DNA of 64,000 nucleotides, from assembly GCA_021018995.1 (NCBI GenBank), contig CM037589.1, forward strand, positions 10,927,001-10,991,000, written 5' to 3'. The notes below the pieces were generated by a model. It searched no databases and had not been told where the DNA came from. It saw only the letters and a program-made list of their open reading frames with translations. Source of the stretch: Chloranthus sessilifolius (lineage: Eukaryota > Streptophyta > Magnoliopsida > Chloranthales > Chloranthaceae). Both the position numbers and the translations under genes were made by a program. Positions 45,855 through 57,123 of the stretch are shown here, one piece after another. Numbering within the stretch: the stretch's first letter is position 1; the number at the start of each line of letters is the position of its first letter.

Positions 45855-46150
45855 TATAAATTTATGTTTAAAATGTTTCAAATTGTCATCCACTTGTTTA
45901 AGTGGGTGTGAGCCATCTTTTTGATGAATTTTAATACCAGTCATTAAAATTAAAAATAATTGTTGATATTATAGTTTAGAGATCAGATAGTTTAAATCTG
46001 TCTAAAACACTGTTTTTGAGTTTGTTACACTTCAACATATGATCTATCACTTTAATGATTGGGATCACTCACATGTTAAATCATTGATGATATAAAATCT
46101 TTTAAACATCATTTTGGTGTTTAAATGAAGGTGAGGAGAGTTAGTTCCAT
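45855..46150. mobile_element. MITE family A, copy 6, truncated left
   Basis: It carries TTAATACCAGTCATTAAAATTAAAA, GTTGATATTATAGTTTAGAGATC, CACTGTTTTTGAGTTTGTTACACTTCAAC, TGGGATCACTCACATGTTAAATCA and AACATCATTTTGGTGTTTAAATGAAGG in the same order as copy 1. The left end is shortened. Confidence 0.6.
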
Positions 46151-46959
46151 CTTTAAATTGTGATCTTAATGTTAAACTTTTTGAAAAATAATGTCACGTG
46201 CCTGAAACTTATAGAAACTAAGATTCACAATCACGATTGAGAATTGGTGTCTAATTACTTATATCAGATTATCAGCTCAATATTCAAAATTGAGCCTCCA
46301 ATACTTATGCCTAAAACCTGTCCTTTGTCACCTATAATATATAGTTGCTGGTTACCATATGGCAAGTTAAATTACATATTCAATCTCAACGGTTATTGTC
46401 AAAAAATTTTGGTAAAAAAAAAATTCAATAAAAAAAAAGTGCACAAACAAACCCCACTCTCTTGTTTGATAAAACTATGGCAATGTTTTTTTTTTTTTGA
46501 CTTTACATGGGCTTGTAAATGAAACAACTCGTGGGAAGTTTTATTTTTTAAAATTTTACAATGGTTTGATTTTATTTTTTTTAAGCGTTTGGCTACATTG
46601 TGTAAAATTATTTTCTTAAGGCACCATTCTTCACACCATGTGAACATGTAACCTCTCCCATCTCATCGGGCTAAAATGCATTAATCACTTTAAATTAGAA
46701 CATAAATTTTTTTTTTTGTTCCAACTTTTTACAAGATGGGTCTTGAGATCATGGGCATACACTCAGATAGTTTTTTATTCCGCATGGTACAAATTTCAAA
46801 TAGTAACTCTAAACTTATGAAATATACATCAAGCTCAAATACAAATCACGAGTCATTTTTTGGAATGAGTGCCACATGAAATAAAAAACCCGATATACTC
46901 ATGATCTCAAGATGCATCATCTGGAAGATTGAGATAAAAAACAATCTCCTTTGTCAGAT
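46151..46959. other. Intergenic, no gene seen
   Basis: AT-rich with A and T runs. Chance ORFs only. Confidence 0.5.
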
Positions 46960-47900
46960 TCAAATCAGTCAATGCATGTTGGCCGAAGGAGATGGGGCGA
47001 GGTTACGATTTTTCAATGCAAATAAATAGTATGATTATGAGGTGAGGTTGCATCTAAACCGCCTAATAAAGGTCATGATCTACAGATCTACGACGCAAAA
47101 GAGTGGTGCAAAACTCAATCTCTATCATATGATTCGATACAATCAACTGTTGAATCAGATAATGGCTTTGGAGTGCATTGAGTCATATGATAAAGATTAT
47201 GCTTGATGTCAATCTTTTCATTTATGATCTTTAGATCATGGCCTTCAAATTAACTGGCTTAGATGGTTGGGTTACATTTATTAGCATCGCTATTTATGAG
47301 TACCTCTATTCATGTCCATGCATTCTCTGAAAGTGCTCACGTCCCAAACCCCTTGAAGACTATTAATTGCTTTGGATCAGATGAGGGTGATTGTTTTTCA
47401 CCCCAATCATCCATAAAATGGATCTTAAGATCATGTAACACCTATCAGACGGTCAGTTTGTGATTCCATGTGTTCCCAGTTCCCAAAATATGGCCCTAAA
47501 GTTACATTTGAACATGATGTGTGCTATATGATTGAAGAGTCATATTTTGGGTATCGGTGATACAAGAAATAAAAAATTGACCGTCAGATTAATGCACCAT
47601 GAACCCAAGATCTATTTTGTGAAAGATCTTTGTTAAAAAAGATCTCCATCATCTGATCCAAAGAAATCAACATTTTTTTCACGAGTTTGGAATGTAGGTG
47701 CTTTTAGAGAACGCATGGGAGTGAAGAAAGAGGTATTGGCATGTGTGCCACATCAAATAAAAAATTGAGCGTTTGATGATAAGCTCATGGCCTCAAGATC
47801 CATTATATGAAAAATTATGATGAAAAAAAACCTCAATTGGTTGATCCAAAGCAATTAAATGATTTTAAGCATGAAATATTTGAGTTGAAAAGAACGAATT
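46960..47900. mobile_element. Family B-like MITE remnants
   Basis: 47090-47260 holds the family B core (ATATGATTCGATACAATCAACTG, TTGAATCAGATAATGGC, AGATCATGGCCTTCAAATTAACTGG). 47400-47880 carries diverged related words (ATGAACCCAAGATCTATTTTGTGAAAGAT, GATCCAAAGAAATCAA). 50760-51000 holds a third diverged piece. The ends could not be paired. Confidence 0.4.
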
Positions 47901-48783
47901 TTGGGTTGTAAGGGTGGCCACCAAAATTCCTTTAAGCTTTTAACCCATGTCGTGAGCGGTAAAATGTTCTAGCCAAATTTTAATTGAAATTTTTATGTGA
48001 GTTTTTTTTCAAAAAAAACTCTAGTTTGTGTGTTCCACCATATTGCCAAACACTCACAAATTACATTTTTTTGGAAAATTTCAAATTTGCAACTATTTTT
48101 TGCCGGAACTCTGTGTTGACAAACAAGGCATTCATGCCTAAATAAATAAAGAAATAAAGATTGATAAGAGATACACATTCTATAATATGTATCATGTTTC
48201 AAGAAAGACTATATATGTTTTAGGCAAGATTAAAAGATCTTTAATGCAAAATTAAGATATATTTTAATCAAGATTCAGATCAATAAATTTTTAATTATTT
48301 AAATTATTTTTTAAAATATTTATAAGATCTTAATCAATTTTAATCTACCAAAAATATAAGATACACATCCTATAATATTTATGTTTAATATTTTCAATAT
48401 GCAGCCGGTCCGCCGTATGCTCTGTGTGCAAAATTCTCTACTGTTCATCATTTTTTTTAAATCATATTCACCCGACATCCATGCCTTGCATGCGCATCAT
48501 AGAATCGAAGATAACTTAATAAGCCTCACGCTTCTTAAGTTCTACGCCGGGTGCACATAAAATTACTCGTACGATATGATGGTGTTAATACCACCCCCAC
48601 CTTATGTTACAGCCACCAAACTGTTGAGTGGTTTAAACTACCATCCCAATTTTCACACCATAAATCTAGATATCATGATCAATCATCAGACAGAAGACAA
48701 TCAACAGATTTTAACTTTACTTAAGTAAGGTGGTTGTAAGGTTATTTGGTATGATAGTAAAATTATCCTAAAAAAATTGAACA
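47901..48783. other. Intergenic, no gene seen
   Basis: AT-rich, no structure recognised. Confidence 0.5.
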
Positions 48784-48930
48784 GTCTTATACACTGGATA
48801 GTTATCTATAAACAATTTTACACGCAACTAATGTGGCGAGATGTGATTGACTGTACTCGTAGTGGGAAAAAAGGAATACAACCACTGTTTGTCTATCAAA
48901 ATCTGTCCACCGTTTATTAAAAAAAAATTA
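48784..48930. mobile_element. Degenerate family D MITE
   Basis: GATAGTTATCTATAAACAATTTTAC and CTAATGTGGCGAGATGTGA, then TTTGTCTATCAAAATCTGTCCACC, parallel the layout of the family D elements at 54091 and 59167. Confidence 0.4.
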
Positions 48931-49142
48931 GTTTAATTGTAGCTAACAATGTTTGGTGTGCCGCGGGCGAAGATATTTGTCGTGTGCTCGTAGTAGCCCT
49001 CCTAAAAAACGCGGCTGAAAACCCTCAGTCCCTCACACCGCCAGCGAAATTATCGTTGACCAGAGTCGTCTCTAATTGACACCTGTTAAATGCCAAGCAA
49101 CCATTACTACACAACACTATTGCCGACTAAAAACGTCTAAGA

Positions 49143-49270
49143 AAATACAGTGCTTTCATAGTTTTCAGAAGTTCTAAAATCCGTAAAAGAATCATTTTTC
49201 TAAAAAGTTTGAAGACGGGGCTTTTTTTTGCTAAAAAGTTTGTTTTTAGGCATGTTTCTCTAATTATCCC
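49143..49270. mobile_element. Right half of a family C hairpin MITE
   Basis: It matches the right arm of 21895-22112: GTGCTTTCATAGTTTTC-GAAGTTCTAAAATC-GT, AAAAGTTTGAAG-CGG, TAAAAAGTTT, GGCAT-TTTCTCTAATTATCCC. The left arm is absent. It ends about 30 bp before the putative leader exon of the transporter gene. Confidence 0.6.
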
Positions 49271-49299
49271 TTAAAATTCCCCTTATTTAACCAGAGCAT

Positions 49300-49475
49300 A
49301 ATTTCCCGCGTCCACACTAATCTTTTAGTCTTCGACTGGTTCTTCTCTCTCCGATTGGGGAAAAAATTCCAGTTATATTTTGCACTTTCTGGCGGTAAAG
49401 CTCAAAATCCAGCTCCCTATGCACTAGTTTCCGGTGCCTCTTACTCTACTTCAGCAGGAAAAATTCAACAGGTAG
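49300..49475 (+). promoter_or_regulatory. Putative leader exon of the CAT gene
   Basis: A C/T-rich, less AT-biased stretch (CGCGTCCACAC, CTTCTCTCTCCGATTGG, CAGCTCCCTATGCAC) ends in AAAATTCAACAG|GTAGAC, a plausible 5' splice site at 49472-49473. After it comes typical T-rich intron sequence. The exon itself is inferred. Confidence 0.4.
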
Positions 49476-51454
49476 ACTTTGAATATTTTAGTCTAACCAT
49501 TATTTACTAGATTCAGTTGTCCTTTTGAATTTTTTATTCAATAGCACGATCGATTTTTCGATTTTTTGTTTTTTTCTCTCTGGAATCTCTGGTCCTCCGG
49601 CTGATCCGATTTTATTTATTATTTGTTAAAGTTTTACGTTGCGTAATGGAAGGATTTGTCGAGAAATATATTGGTTTCAACGGATCTGTAGATGTTTCCA
49701 TCTGTTGTTTTCATCGGAGATTTGTTCGTAAGCTTTTGGTTTTTAGTGGCGACCGATTGGGGAAAGGATCTGGGTTGTTTTTATAGACGCTTTTGTTGAG
49801 GCGTGGTTCCCAAAACGATGGGTTTTTGAGGTTCTTCTGTAAGTTTTTTGAAGGTTAAGTCGAGATCTGAAAATTTTCAGATGATCCAGATGCTGTTACG
49901 GTGAAGGTATTCGACAAATCGTTAAATAAAAATGTTAAATTTTCTTCTTTTTCACCTGGTTCCTCTGTAGAAATTGCCCTTTTTTGGTAAAAAAATGAGT
50001 CTTTGAAATTTATGTTAATTTTGGCAAACACTCTTCGAGAAATTTCAAACACCGGAAAAAAAAAGTCTTTATCTTCTTCCTAATTCATATTTCTGTTAAT
50101 CAGTTGAAATTTCAGTTAATTTGGAACACCAATTAATTAAAAATATTGAACTTTTGTCTGAAAAATCTCATCTCGTTTCATTGACTGTTAGCTAATTTTA
50201 ATTTGATTTTAAATCTCCACAGAATTAAGAATTCCCAAATCTTCAACCTTTTGTTTGAACATCTGAAAGATACCCTTTTGTTTTTTTTGCGTTACCTATT
50301 TGACCGAAACTTGATTCCTAGGATTTTCTTTTTGTCCCCCATGCCTTCTCATCCTAGTATTTTCTCTTTGAATTTTTTTATTATCTTTATTTTTTCTTTT
50401 ACTTCTTTAGTCAAATATATATGCCTTTTTCTTGTTAACAAGTCAACTGATTACGTTTTTATCAACCATTACCCCTCCGAAGTCTGAACAGCGTGGGTGG
50501 AAATTTCACCAAATAAGTTAATAAATAATAATTTTCTGTTTTTATTATCAGTAAATAATAATTTTCTATTTGAAGACATCTTTTATTAGCATGATACCTT
50601 CTTTACGCTTGTATACAGCTCAGCGTCCGGCTTTAGTGTGCAATTATAATCATTATTAATGGGCCGGTAGATCTTTGACTTTAGATAAGCTTTGAATTTA
50701 AAAGACTAAATACTCCCCTCTTCGTATCAAAAAAACAAAAAAATACCCCCTAGTCATAGCTGAAAACAGTTGAAGGCTTTGAATCAGACAATGGATAATA
50801 TTTTTTCATCTGAATCTTTCACACAATCAGATCTAGAGATCATGGGCGTAACATCAGACTGTCTGATTTTGATTCCATGTGACCCACATCCCCATTTTTT
50901 ATGTGTCATGATCAAGTTTAATTTTTGGGAAGTATATAATGTTGAATTAAAATCTGGCAATCTAATGGTAGGCTCGTGATCTCAAAATCCTTTATATTTC
51001 TGATTTTCAACTATTGTTAGTGGGGATATAAGGTATTTCTCGGGGTTAATAACCAAGGATTTAACCCCGGGCACCATATACATATCGGCATTTCTGTTGG
51101 GTTCTTGGCCCGATACATATGGCGGATACCAATCTAGCCGATATTTGAACACACTTTTTTAAAGCTGGTGTTAGTTCCACACCTTAATCTGACAGCATCC
51201 CTCGGTGCATCAGGTGCACGGCCGGAACCCTTAACACCAACTTCAAATTCAAATGCATTGTTGAACAATGGAGCAATCCACGAAGTGGGTGCCCTATGTT
51301 GCAGCTCTTCTCCCTCTGCAGGTTTCTCACCAGACCGGCCCTTTGTTTTTTTACCCAGGTATGAGGAAGAGGACCAAGATGATCACCCCACCAAAAGGCC
51401 CAAATTTCCAGAACTTAATCATCAGTTTCTGAGATTAAAAAGGAAAAAAAGAAA
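49476..51454 (+). other. Putative leader intron / upstream region of CAT gene
   Basis: Mostly T-rich. It contains a diverged family B MITE piece (50760-51000) and a CGATA-rich patch (51040-51160, AACCAAGGATTTAACCCC ... CCGATATTTG) like the foldback elements. The 94-codon ORF at 50203 is a Phe/Leu-rich artefact of T-richness. Confidence 0.4.
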
Positions 51455-51473
51455 ATGGGAGCTATTGGAGTAG
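51168..51473 (+). other. 101-codon upstream ORF overlapping the CAT start
   Basis: The frame runs from 51168 to 51473 and overlaps the transporter ATG (51455) by 19 nt in another frame. Composition is protein-like: ASGARPEPLTPTSNSNALLNN, then FSPDRPFVFLPRYEEEDQDD and a basic tail. No domain recognised. If it lies in the mature leader, it would repress initiation at 51455. It could also be a fragment of another gene, or be removed by splicing. Confidence 0.3.
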
Positions 51474-53918
51474 ATAGTAACACCTCAGGTGGAGTAAAGA
51501 AACGGGGTTGTTCGTGTACTAAAGCCGATTTCCTACCCGAGGAGTCCTTCAAGAGCTGGGAAAACTACGCCAAGGCCTTGGGCGAGACAACGACCCGATT
51601 CAAGGACCGTTTACTGACTCGGTCTCTCGACGACATTGAATTGAACGAGGTGAAGGCGAGGAGTCAGCATGAGATGAAGAAGAACCTAACGTGGTGGGAC
51701 CTCATTTGGTTTGGCATTGGTGCCGTCATCGGTGCCGGTATATTCGTCCTCACGGGTCTCGAGGCAAGGGATCATGCAGGGCCTGCGGTCGTGCTATCAT
51801 ATGTAATCTCTGGCATCTCCGCCATGCTCTCTGTGTTTTGCTACACAGAGTTTGCTGTTGAAATCCCAGTTGCAGGTAAAGAAAACATCATTGAAAATTA
51901 GTTCTCTTTTAATCTATCTTCTTTATGGAGTTGAATTGGAAACACCTAGTGAGTCAAGATTCTCTCCAGTCTAATGGCTGCAAATCCGGGTGAACACGAC
52001 ATCCTCCTAATAAGCTTTATGAAGCACTTTTTTAGTCCATGTATCGGCCAAATCGGCCGTTATTAAAGTCTTCTTTTTTGTTTAAAATATAAAACAAATT
52101 ATAAATAATTTAAAGTAATAATAAAAATTGACAAACTGACATTTTTTTTTATTTAAAATACTTAATAAAGTATTTATAAAATCTTAACCAATTATAAACT
52201 TGCCTCATATATAAGATACTCATCATAGGATGTGAATCGAACTAATCAATCCTAGATATTCTCTATTAATATTATACCCGGCTCTTATTTGATGTATATT
52301 GGATGATATGAAACGATATGATATCAATATTGGCCAGTATAGGTCGATCCCGTGTTGGATCCTAGAGTAAATATCATATCGGGCCAGACCTAACCGGATG
52401 CATATCGCCGATATTAAAAACCATGATGTTGAGATTATCAGGCTGGCACTCTCTGTTTACATTTCATCTTCTTTCTCTGTTCACATTTCATCTGCAGGCG
52501 GATCTTTTGCTTATCTTCGGGTGGAGCTCGGCGACTTTGTGGCTTTCATAGCAGCAGGCAACATTCTCCTCGAGTATGTGATCGGCGGTGCTGCTGTTGC
52601 ACGGTCTTGGACCTCCTACTTCGCCACACTTTGCAACCACCAGCCGAACGATTTCCGCATCTATGCCTCTGGCCTCAGCTCAGACTATAATCACCTTGAC
52701 CCCATCGCCGTGGCAGTCATATCCATTGTTTGTGTGGTCGCATCTGTGAGCACAAAGGGCACATCCCGCTTCAACTATATCGCTTCCGTCATCCACATTG
52801 CCGTCCTCTTCTTCATCATAATTGCAGGCCTCACCAAAGCCGACACGAAGAACTATTCCCATTTCGCTCCTGGTGGTGCCCGTGGCATTTTCACTGCATC
52901 TGCTGTACTCTTTTTCGCATATGTTGGGTTCGACGCTGTATCCACAATGGCCGAAGAGACGAAGAACCCTGCCAAGGATATCCCGATTGGATTGGTGGGG
53001 GCCATGTCGCTCACAACATTACTATATTGTGTGCTTGCCGTCACTCTGTGCCTTATGCAGCCTTACTCTCAGCTCAACACCGATGCCCCATTTTCCATCG
53101 CCTTCGAGTCAGTTGGAATGGACTGGGCCAAGTACATTGTCGCCTTTGGAGCTTTAAAGGGCATGACCACTGTCCTTTTGGTTAGTGCCGTCGGTCAGGC
53201 CCGGTATCTCACCCACATTGCACGCACTCACATGGTCCCGCCGTGGCTGGCCCAGGTCCACGCTACCACTGGTACGCCAATTAACGCAACTGTCGTCATG
53301 CTTGTTGCTACCGCCACCATTGCCTTCTTTACCAGCCTCGGTATTCTATCCAACCTCCTCTCCATCTCTACCCTCTTCATCTTCATGCTCGTCGCGGTCG
53401 CCCTACTTGTCCGACGATATTACGCGAGTGATGTTACGTCCGATACTGATCGGAACAAGCTGATCATATTCCTTGTGCTCATTCTAGGATCGTCAGTGGC
53501 AACCTCGATCTACTGGGCCACAAGCAAGCACGGTTGGATTGGGTACATAGTGACAGTCCCTATATGGTTCTTTGCGACATTGGGTCTTGCAATCTTTGTG
53601 CCACATGCACGGAACCCTAAGCTGTGGGGTGTGCCAATGGTGCCATGGCTGCCATCAGCTTCGATAGCGCTTAACATATTTCTGCTTGGGTCGATCGACG
53701 GGAAGTCGTTCATGAGGTTCGGGGTCTGGACCGGACTGCTGCTGGTATATTACTTCTTTCTGGGGCTCCACGCGTCGTATGACATGGCGAAGGAGTCGGA
53801 ACGGATGAAGGTCGGGGATCCAGCAATGCAATGGAAGAAGATCGAGGAGGGGAGCGGGACTCCGGTGACCGATTCTAGGAAGATAGAAGATGTAAATGGT
53901 GGCAAGGATTTTACTTAA
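51455..53918 (+). CDS. CAT1: Cationic amino acid transporter (CAT1/5/8 clade)
   Basis: Two coding exons, 51455-51875 and 52498-53918, joined by a 622-nt GT-AG intron that splits the Gly codon of VAGGSFAYL. They give 613 residues; Arabidopsis CAT1 has 594. The protein is an APC-superfamily carrier with about 14 membrane helices that imports Arg, Lys and related amino acids by proton coupling, usually at the plasma membrane. Visible family marks: the cytosolic start KKRGCSCTKADFLPEESF (15-32), TM1 FGIGAVIGAGIFVLTG (86-101) with its unwound Gly motif, YTEFAVEIPVAGGSFAYL spanning the splice site, FAYVGFDAVSTMAEETKNP (about 280-298), and LVPWLPS-type loop PMVPWLPSASIALNIFLLGS late in the protein. 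The C-terminal tail is hydrophilic. No stop or frameshift. The start is the first ATG in frame with the conserved N-terminus. CAT1, CAT5 and CAT8 cannot be told apart here; the symbol marks the clade. Confidence 0.93.
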
Positions 53919-54090
53919 GAGTGTATTAAGGTTTTCATGTAGGAAGGATTTACTTATGGCCTTGCGTATAAAGCAAAATTAAAAGGGAATTTGGTGGTTG
54001 TGTAAATGCAAAGGCCGTAGAGGTGGTGTTAGGTGTGCTGGTGTGAAAAGTGAAATAAAAATATCATTTTTATACCGACAGCGATATACA
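53919..54090 (+). terminator. 3' untranslated region and poly(A) signal of CAT gene
   Basis: AATAAA at 54054-54059, about 135 bp after the stop codon, is the likely polyadenylation signal. It sits just before the family D MITE. Confidence 0.5.
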
Positions 54091-54213
54091 GTGGATGAAT
54101 TTTGATAGACAATTTTGTAGACAGCTTATGTGGCGCAACGTGCCTAAGTGCACACAATGAGGCGCAAGCACTGCAGCCAGTCACATCGCACGACATAAGC
54201 AGTCTACAAAATT

Positions 54214-54934
54214 TGTTAGGAATTCTACCCACTCTACGAACTGTCTATCGCGATGAATGCGGAAAAATAAGAAGATTCAAGCAAAAATTAATCACACGCA
54301 CAACACAAAGATTTATGTAATTCACCCAATCGAGGGTTACGTCCATGGAAGTATATGCACTATTTTTAGGAATGTACAACACACACTCTCTTCTCTCTAA
54401 TGCAAAATCAATTAAGATCTAGCACGATCTTCAACAACAAATCCGTTGTTAAATCAAAGACGCAGTCCTTTAAATAATAAAGAAGAGATTTACTGGAATA
54501 TAATTACGATTTCGACACAATAACGGCTTCAATCAGATCTTCAATCCTCAAGCTATTCTTCAATACACTTTTTCTCTCAAAGTATTCTCACAGATTTTTC
54601 ACATGAAACTTTTTACTAAGCTCTCTCTAGATCCCTTGAGAAAACTTTCTACCAATAGGCTTCAAGCTCCTTTTTGGAAACATAACTCCTAAATCTCTAA
54701 GATTTTCAAGTATTCAAACACTTCCAATTAAGTTTCCTAATTACATTAGGAAACCTTGGCTAAAGTAAACTTCCAAAAATAGCCAATAAAGTAAACTTAC
54801 GGATCTGCATCCCCCCATCAGTCAATCGATTGACTTCCCAACCTCAATCGATTGATACTGGTCAACAGTCAATCGATTGACTTTTCAGCGTCAATCGATT
54901 GACATCGGTGGTTGGGATTAAACCTTATTCAACA
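54214..54934 (-). repeat. 3' LTR of the copia element
   Basis: On the + strand it runs from TGTTAGGAATTC to CTTATTCAACA (TG...CA). 721 bp. It carries four perfect TCAATCGATTGA palindromes in U3 (54822-54902). Confidence 0.9.
54822..54902 (-). promoter_or_regulatory. Four 12-bp palindromes in copia U3
   Basis: TCAATCGATTGA at 54822-54833, 54844-54855, 54869-54880 and 54891-54902, starts 22, 25 and 22 bp apart. In the 5' LTR three of the four are changed by single C-to-T or G-to-A substitutions. Possibly binding sites for a dimeric transcription factor; the factor is not known. Confidence 0.5.
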
Positions 54935-54947
54935 ATCTCCACCAAGG
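54935..54947 (-). other. Polypurine tract of the copia element
   Basis: Read on minus, CCTTGGTGGAGAT directly precedes the TGTTGAATAAGG start of the 3' LTR. That is the usual place and form of a copia plus-strand primer. Confidence 0.7.
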
Positions 54948-54982
54948 TTTCATCCCCATCCACAGCACTGCCCCAACGAGCA

Positions 54983-55456
54983 TCAACATCTTCGACAAGT
55001 GTTAATCAAGTTTAGGCAATACCTAAACTTATTTTGCGTAACCGGCTTGGTCAATATGTCTGCTGCGTTCTCTTTTGTATTGATCTTCTCAATCGATATT
55101 TCTCCGTCTTTTATCATATCCCAGATAAAATGGTATCGAACATCTATATGCTTTGTTCTAGCATGAAAGACCTGATTCTTTGCCAGGTGAATGACACTCT
55201 GACTGTCACAGAAGATATCAGTACCCTCATCAATCTCACCAAATTCACTGACCAAACCTTTAAGCCATGAGGCTTCCTTAGCCGCCTCTGTAGCCGCTAT
55301 ATACTCAGCCTCTGTAGTTGACAACGCAACTATCTCTTGAATCATAGACTTTAGATTTTTACTCTTGTCACCTTCTTTCTTTCGAAAGACCCATTTACAA
55401 TTGATGACTCTCTTCCCTTTAAGAAGTTTCATGAGATCCCAAGTCTCATTCTTCAA
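54983..55456 (-). pseudogene. Copia reverse transcriptase start fused to RNase H
   Basis: The frame opens with NETWDLMKLLKGKRVINCKW and VFRKKEG, the first blade of the reverse transcriptase, then jumps straight to EIVALSTTEAEYIAATEAAK, IFCDSQSVIHLAKN and RTKHIDVRYHF of RNase H. The palm domain with its catalytic aspartates is missing, so several hundred codons were deleted. The deletion kept the frame open. Confidence 0.85.
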
Positions 55457-55465
55457 AAGTGACTG

Positions 55466-55816
55466 TCATTCTTCTTCCATAGCTAATTGCAACTTTACTG
55501 CATCTGTATCCACCCGAGCTTCTGGAACTGTGCTTGGTTCCCCATTCTCTGTGATAAGTGCAAGTGTTAAAGGAACCATGTCCTTAAACTTTTGAGGACG
55601 TTTTCTCATCCTCTCTAATCTTTTCAAGGTAGTCTGAACCGGTACCTGGGAATGCAAGTCTTGAGAAATTGTGTCATCTTTATTATCTTTCTCATCTTGC
55701 TCATGCCTTTCAACATCAACCTGTACCTGAGGTTCACCAGATGACTGAGGTTTGTCTTCCGCCATTTTCATCGGAAACTCATCTTCATTGAAAGTAACAT
55801 CTCTTTCAACTATCAC
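55466..55816 (-). pseudogene. Copia linker between integrase and RT
   Basis: IVERDVTFNEDEFP opens the usual segment after integrase. An acidic, Gln/Glu-rich stretch and RLERMRKRPQKFKD follow. It is separated from the neighbouring frames by a stop or frameshift. No catalytic role. Confidence 0.6.
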
Positions 55817-55946
55817 TTTGTGAGATTATGTATCCCACAAACGATAACCCTTGACTCCTTCACCATAGCCAATCAAGACACACTTTTTAGATTTTGGGTT
55901 AAACGTGAATCGTTCACTTCCCTAAAGTAATGCATAAGCCGCACAT

Positions 55947-56620
55947 TCAAACACCCTCAAGTGAGAGTAGCTCCCGTGTTTTCCATACCTCATCTGCAGT
56001 TTTCGAGTTCAATGCTGCTGAAGGAGATCGGTTGACCAAGTAACATGCCATATTCACTGCCTCTGTCCAAAACCCATGACTCAAGTCGGAATGGTTCAAC
56101 ATACACCGCGTTTTTTCCAATAGTGTTCTGTTCATCCTCTCTGCTACACCATTTTGCTGAGGATTTTCAGGAACTGTTAAGTGCCTAACAATCCCTTGAT
56201 TTTTACAGTAAGTCTTCAATTCTGATGACAAGTATTCCCCGTCATTATCTGATCTGAGAATCTTCACCTTTCTGTCAGTCTGCTTTTCAACCATACTCTG
56301 CTACTGTCTGAATTTCTGAAACACATCTAATTTATTTTTAATCGGATACACCCAAACTTTCTTGGAGTAGTCATCTATAAATGACACAAAGTAGTTGGCT
56401 CCACCTACTGAATTGACTTTAGCCGGTCCCCATACATCTGAATGTATGTAATCAATTAGCCCATTCAAAGTGTGTTTTTCAGTGGAGAAACTGACTTTCT
56501 TTTATTTCCCGAAGATACAATCTTCACAAAAATTTAGTTTACAAGTTTGAATTTCAGAAATCGCCCTATTCTTTATAAGCTCTGTCAGCCCACGTTCACT
56601 CATATGACCAAGCCTTTTGT
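55947..56620 (-). pseudogene. Copia integrase, interrupted
   Basis: HKRLGHMSERGLTEL (pre-integrase zinc region), a DVWGP segment, RSDNDGEYLS and NPQQNGVAERMNRTLLEK mark the D,D-E catalytic core. The continuous frame begins only at 56294; the first half contains in-frame stops, one of them replacing the Trp of the usual LWHKRLGH motif. Non-functional. Confidence 0.8.
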
Positions 56621-56621
56621 G

Positions 56622-57062
56622 CTACAAATCTGAGAGGTCCTTGGAATCTTTTGTAACCGCAACACCACTGCCGTTGATTGTGTTGCCTACTAAAGTATAC
56701 AGATTCCCCATCTTTTCACCTTTCATCAAGGTCATAACACCACGTACAACCTTTAGTTTACCGGATTCTAGAATGATTCGACATCCTATCTCATCCAATG
56801 CCCCCAACGAGATCAGATTTTTCTTCAGATCAGGTGTATGCCTAACCTCAGTAAGAGTGCGAACACAGCTATCAAACATCTTGATTCTGATCGAACCGAT
56901 ACCCACTGCTTCACATACACTGTCATTCCCCATCAAAATCGTCCCACCATTAGCTACCTTATACTGGTCAAACCAGTCCATGCACGGACACATGTGATAC
57001 GATGCCCCTGAATATAGGATCCATCTATCATCAAACTGACTGGAGCTTAATAATGCACACAA
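56622..57062 (-). pseudogene. Copia protease with altered active site
   Basis: The flap and core are recognisable (WILYSGASYHM, LTEVRHTPDLKKNLISLG), but the catalytic Asp of the family motif D-S-G-A is Tyr. The frame is closed off from gag. The product would be inactive. Confidence 0.8.
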
Positions 57063-57123
57063 TAGGTCTTCACCGGAATCTGACTTAGTAACACTAGCCT
57101 GTTGCGAAGTTCATTCATCACCC

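Noticed and set aside
50203-50487. 94-codon hydrophobic ORF
   Set aside because: Poly-Phe/Leu product of T-rich sequence in the probable CAT leader intron.
52730-53185. 151-codon ORF and neighbouring frames inside the CAT exon
   Set aside because: Alternative-frame shadows of the transporter's GC-rich exon 2. They are His/Cys/Arg-rich with no family match.
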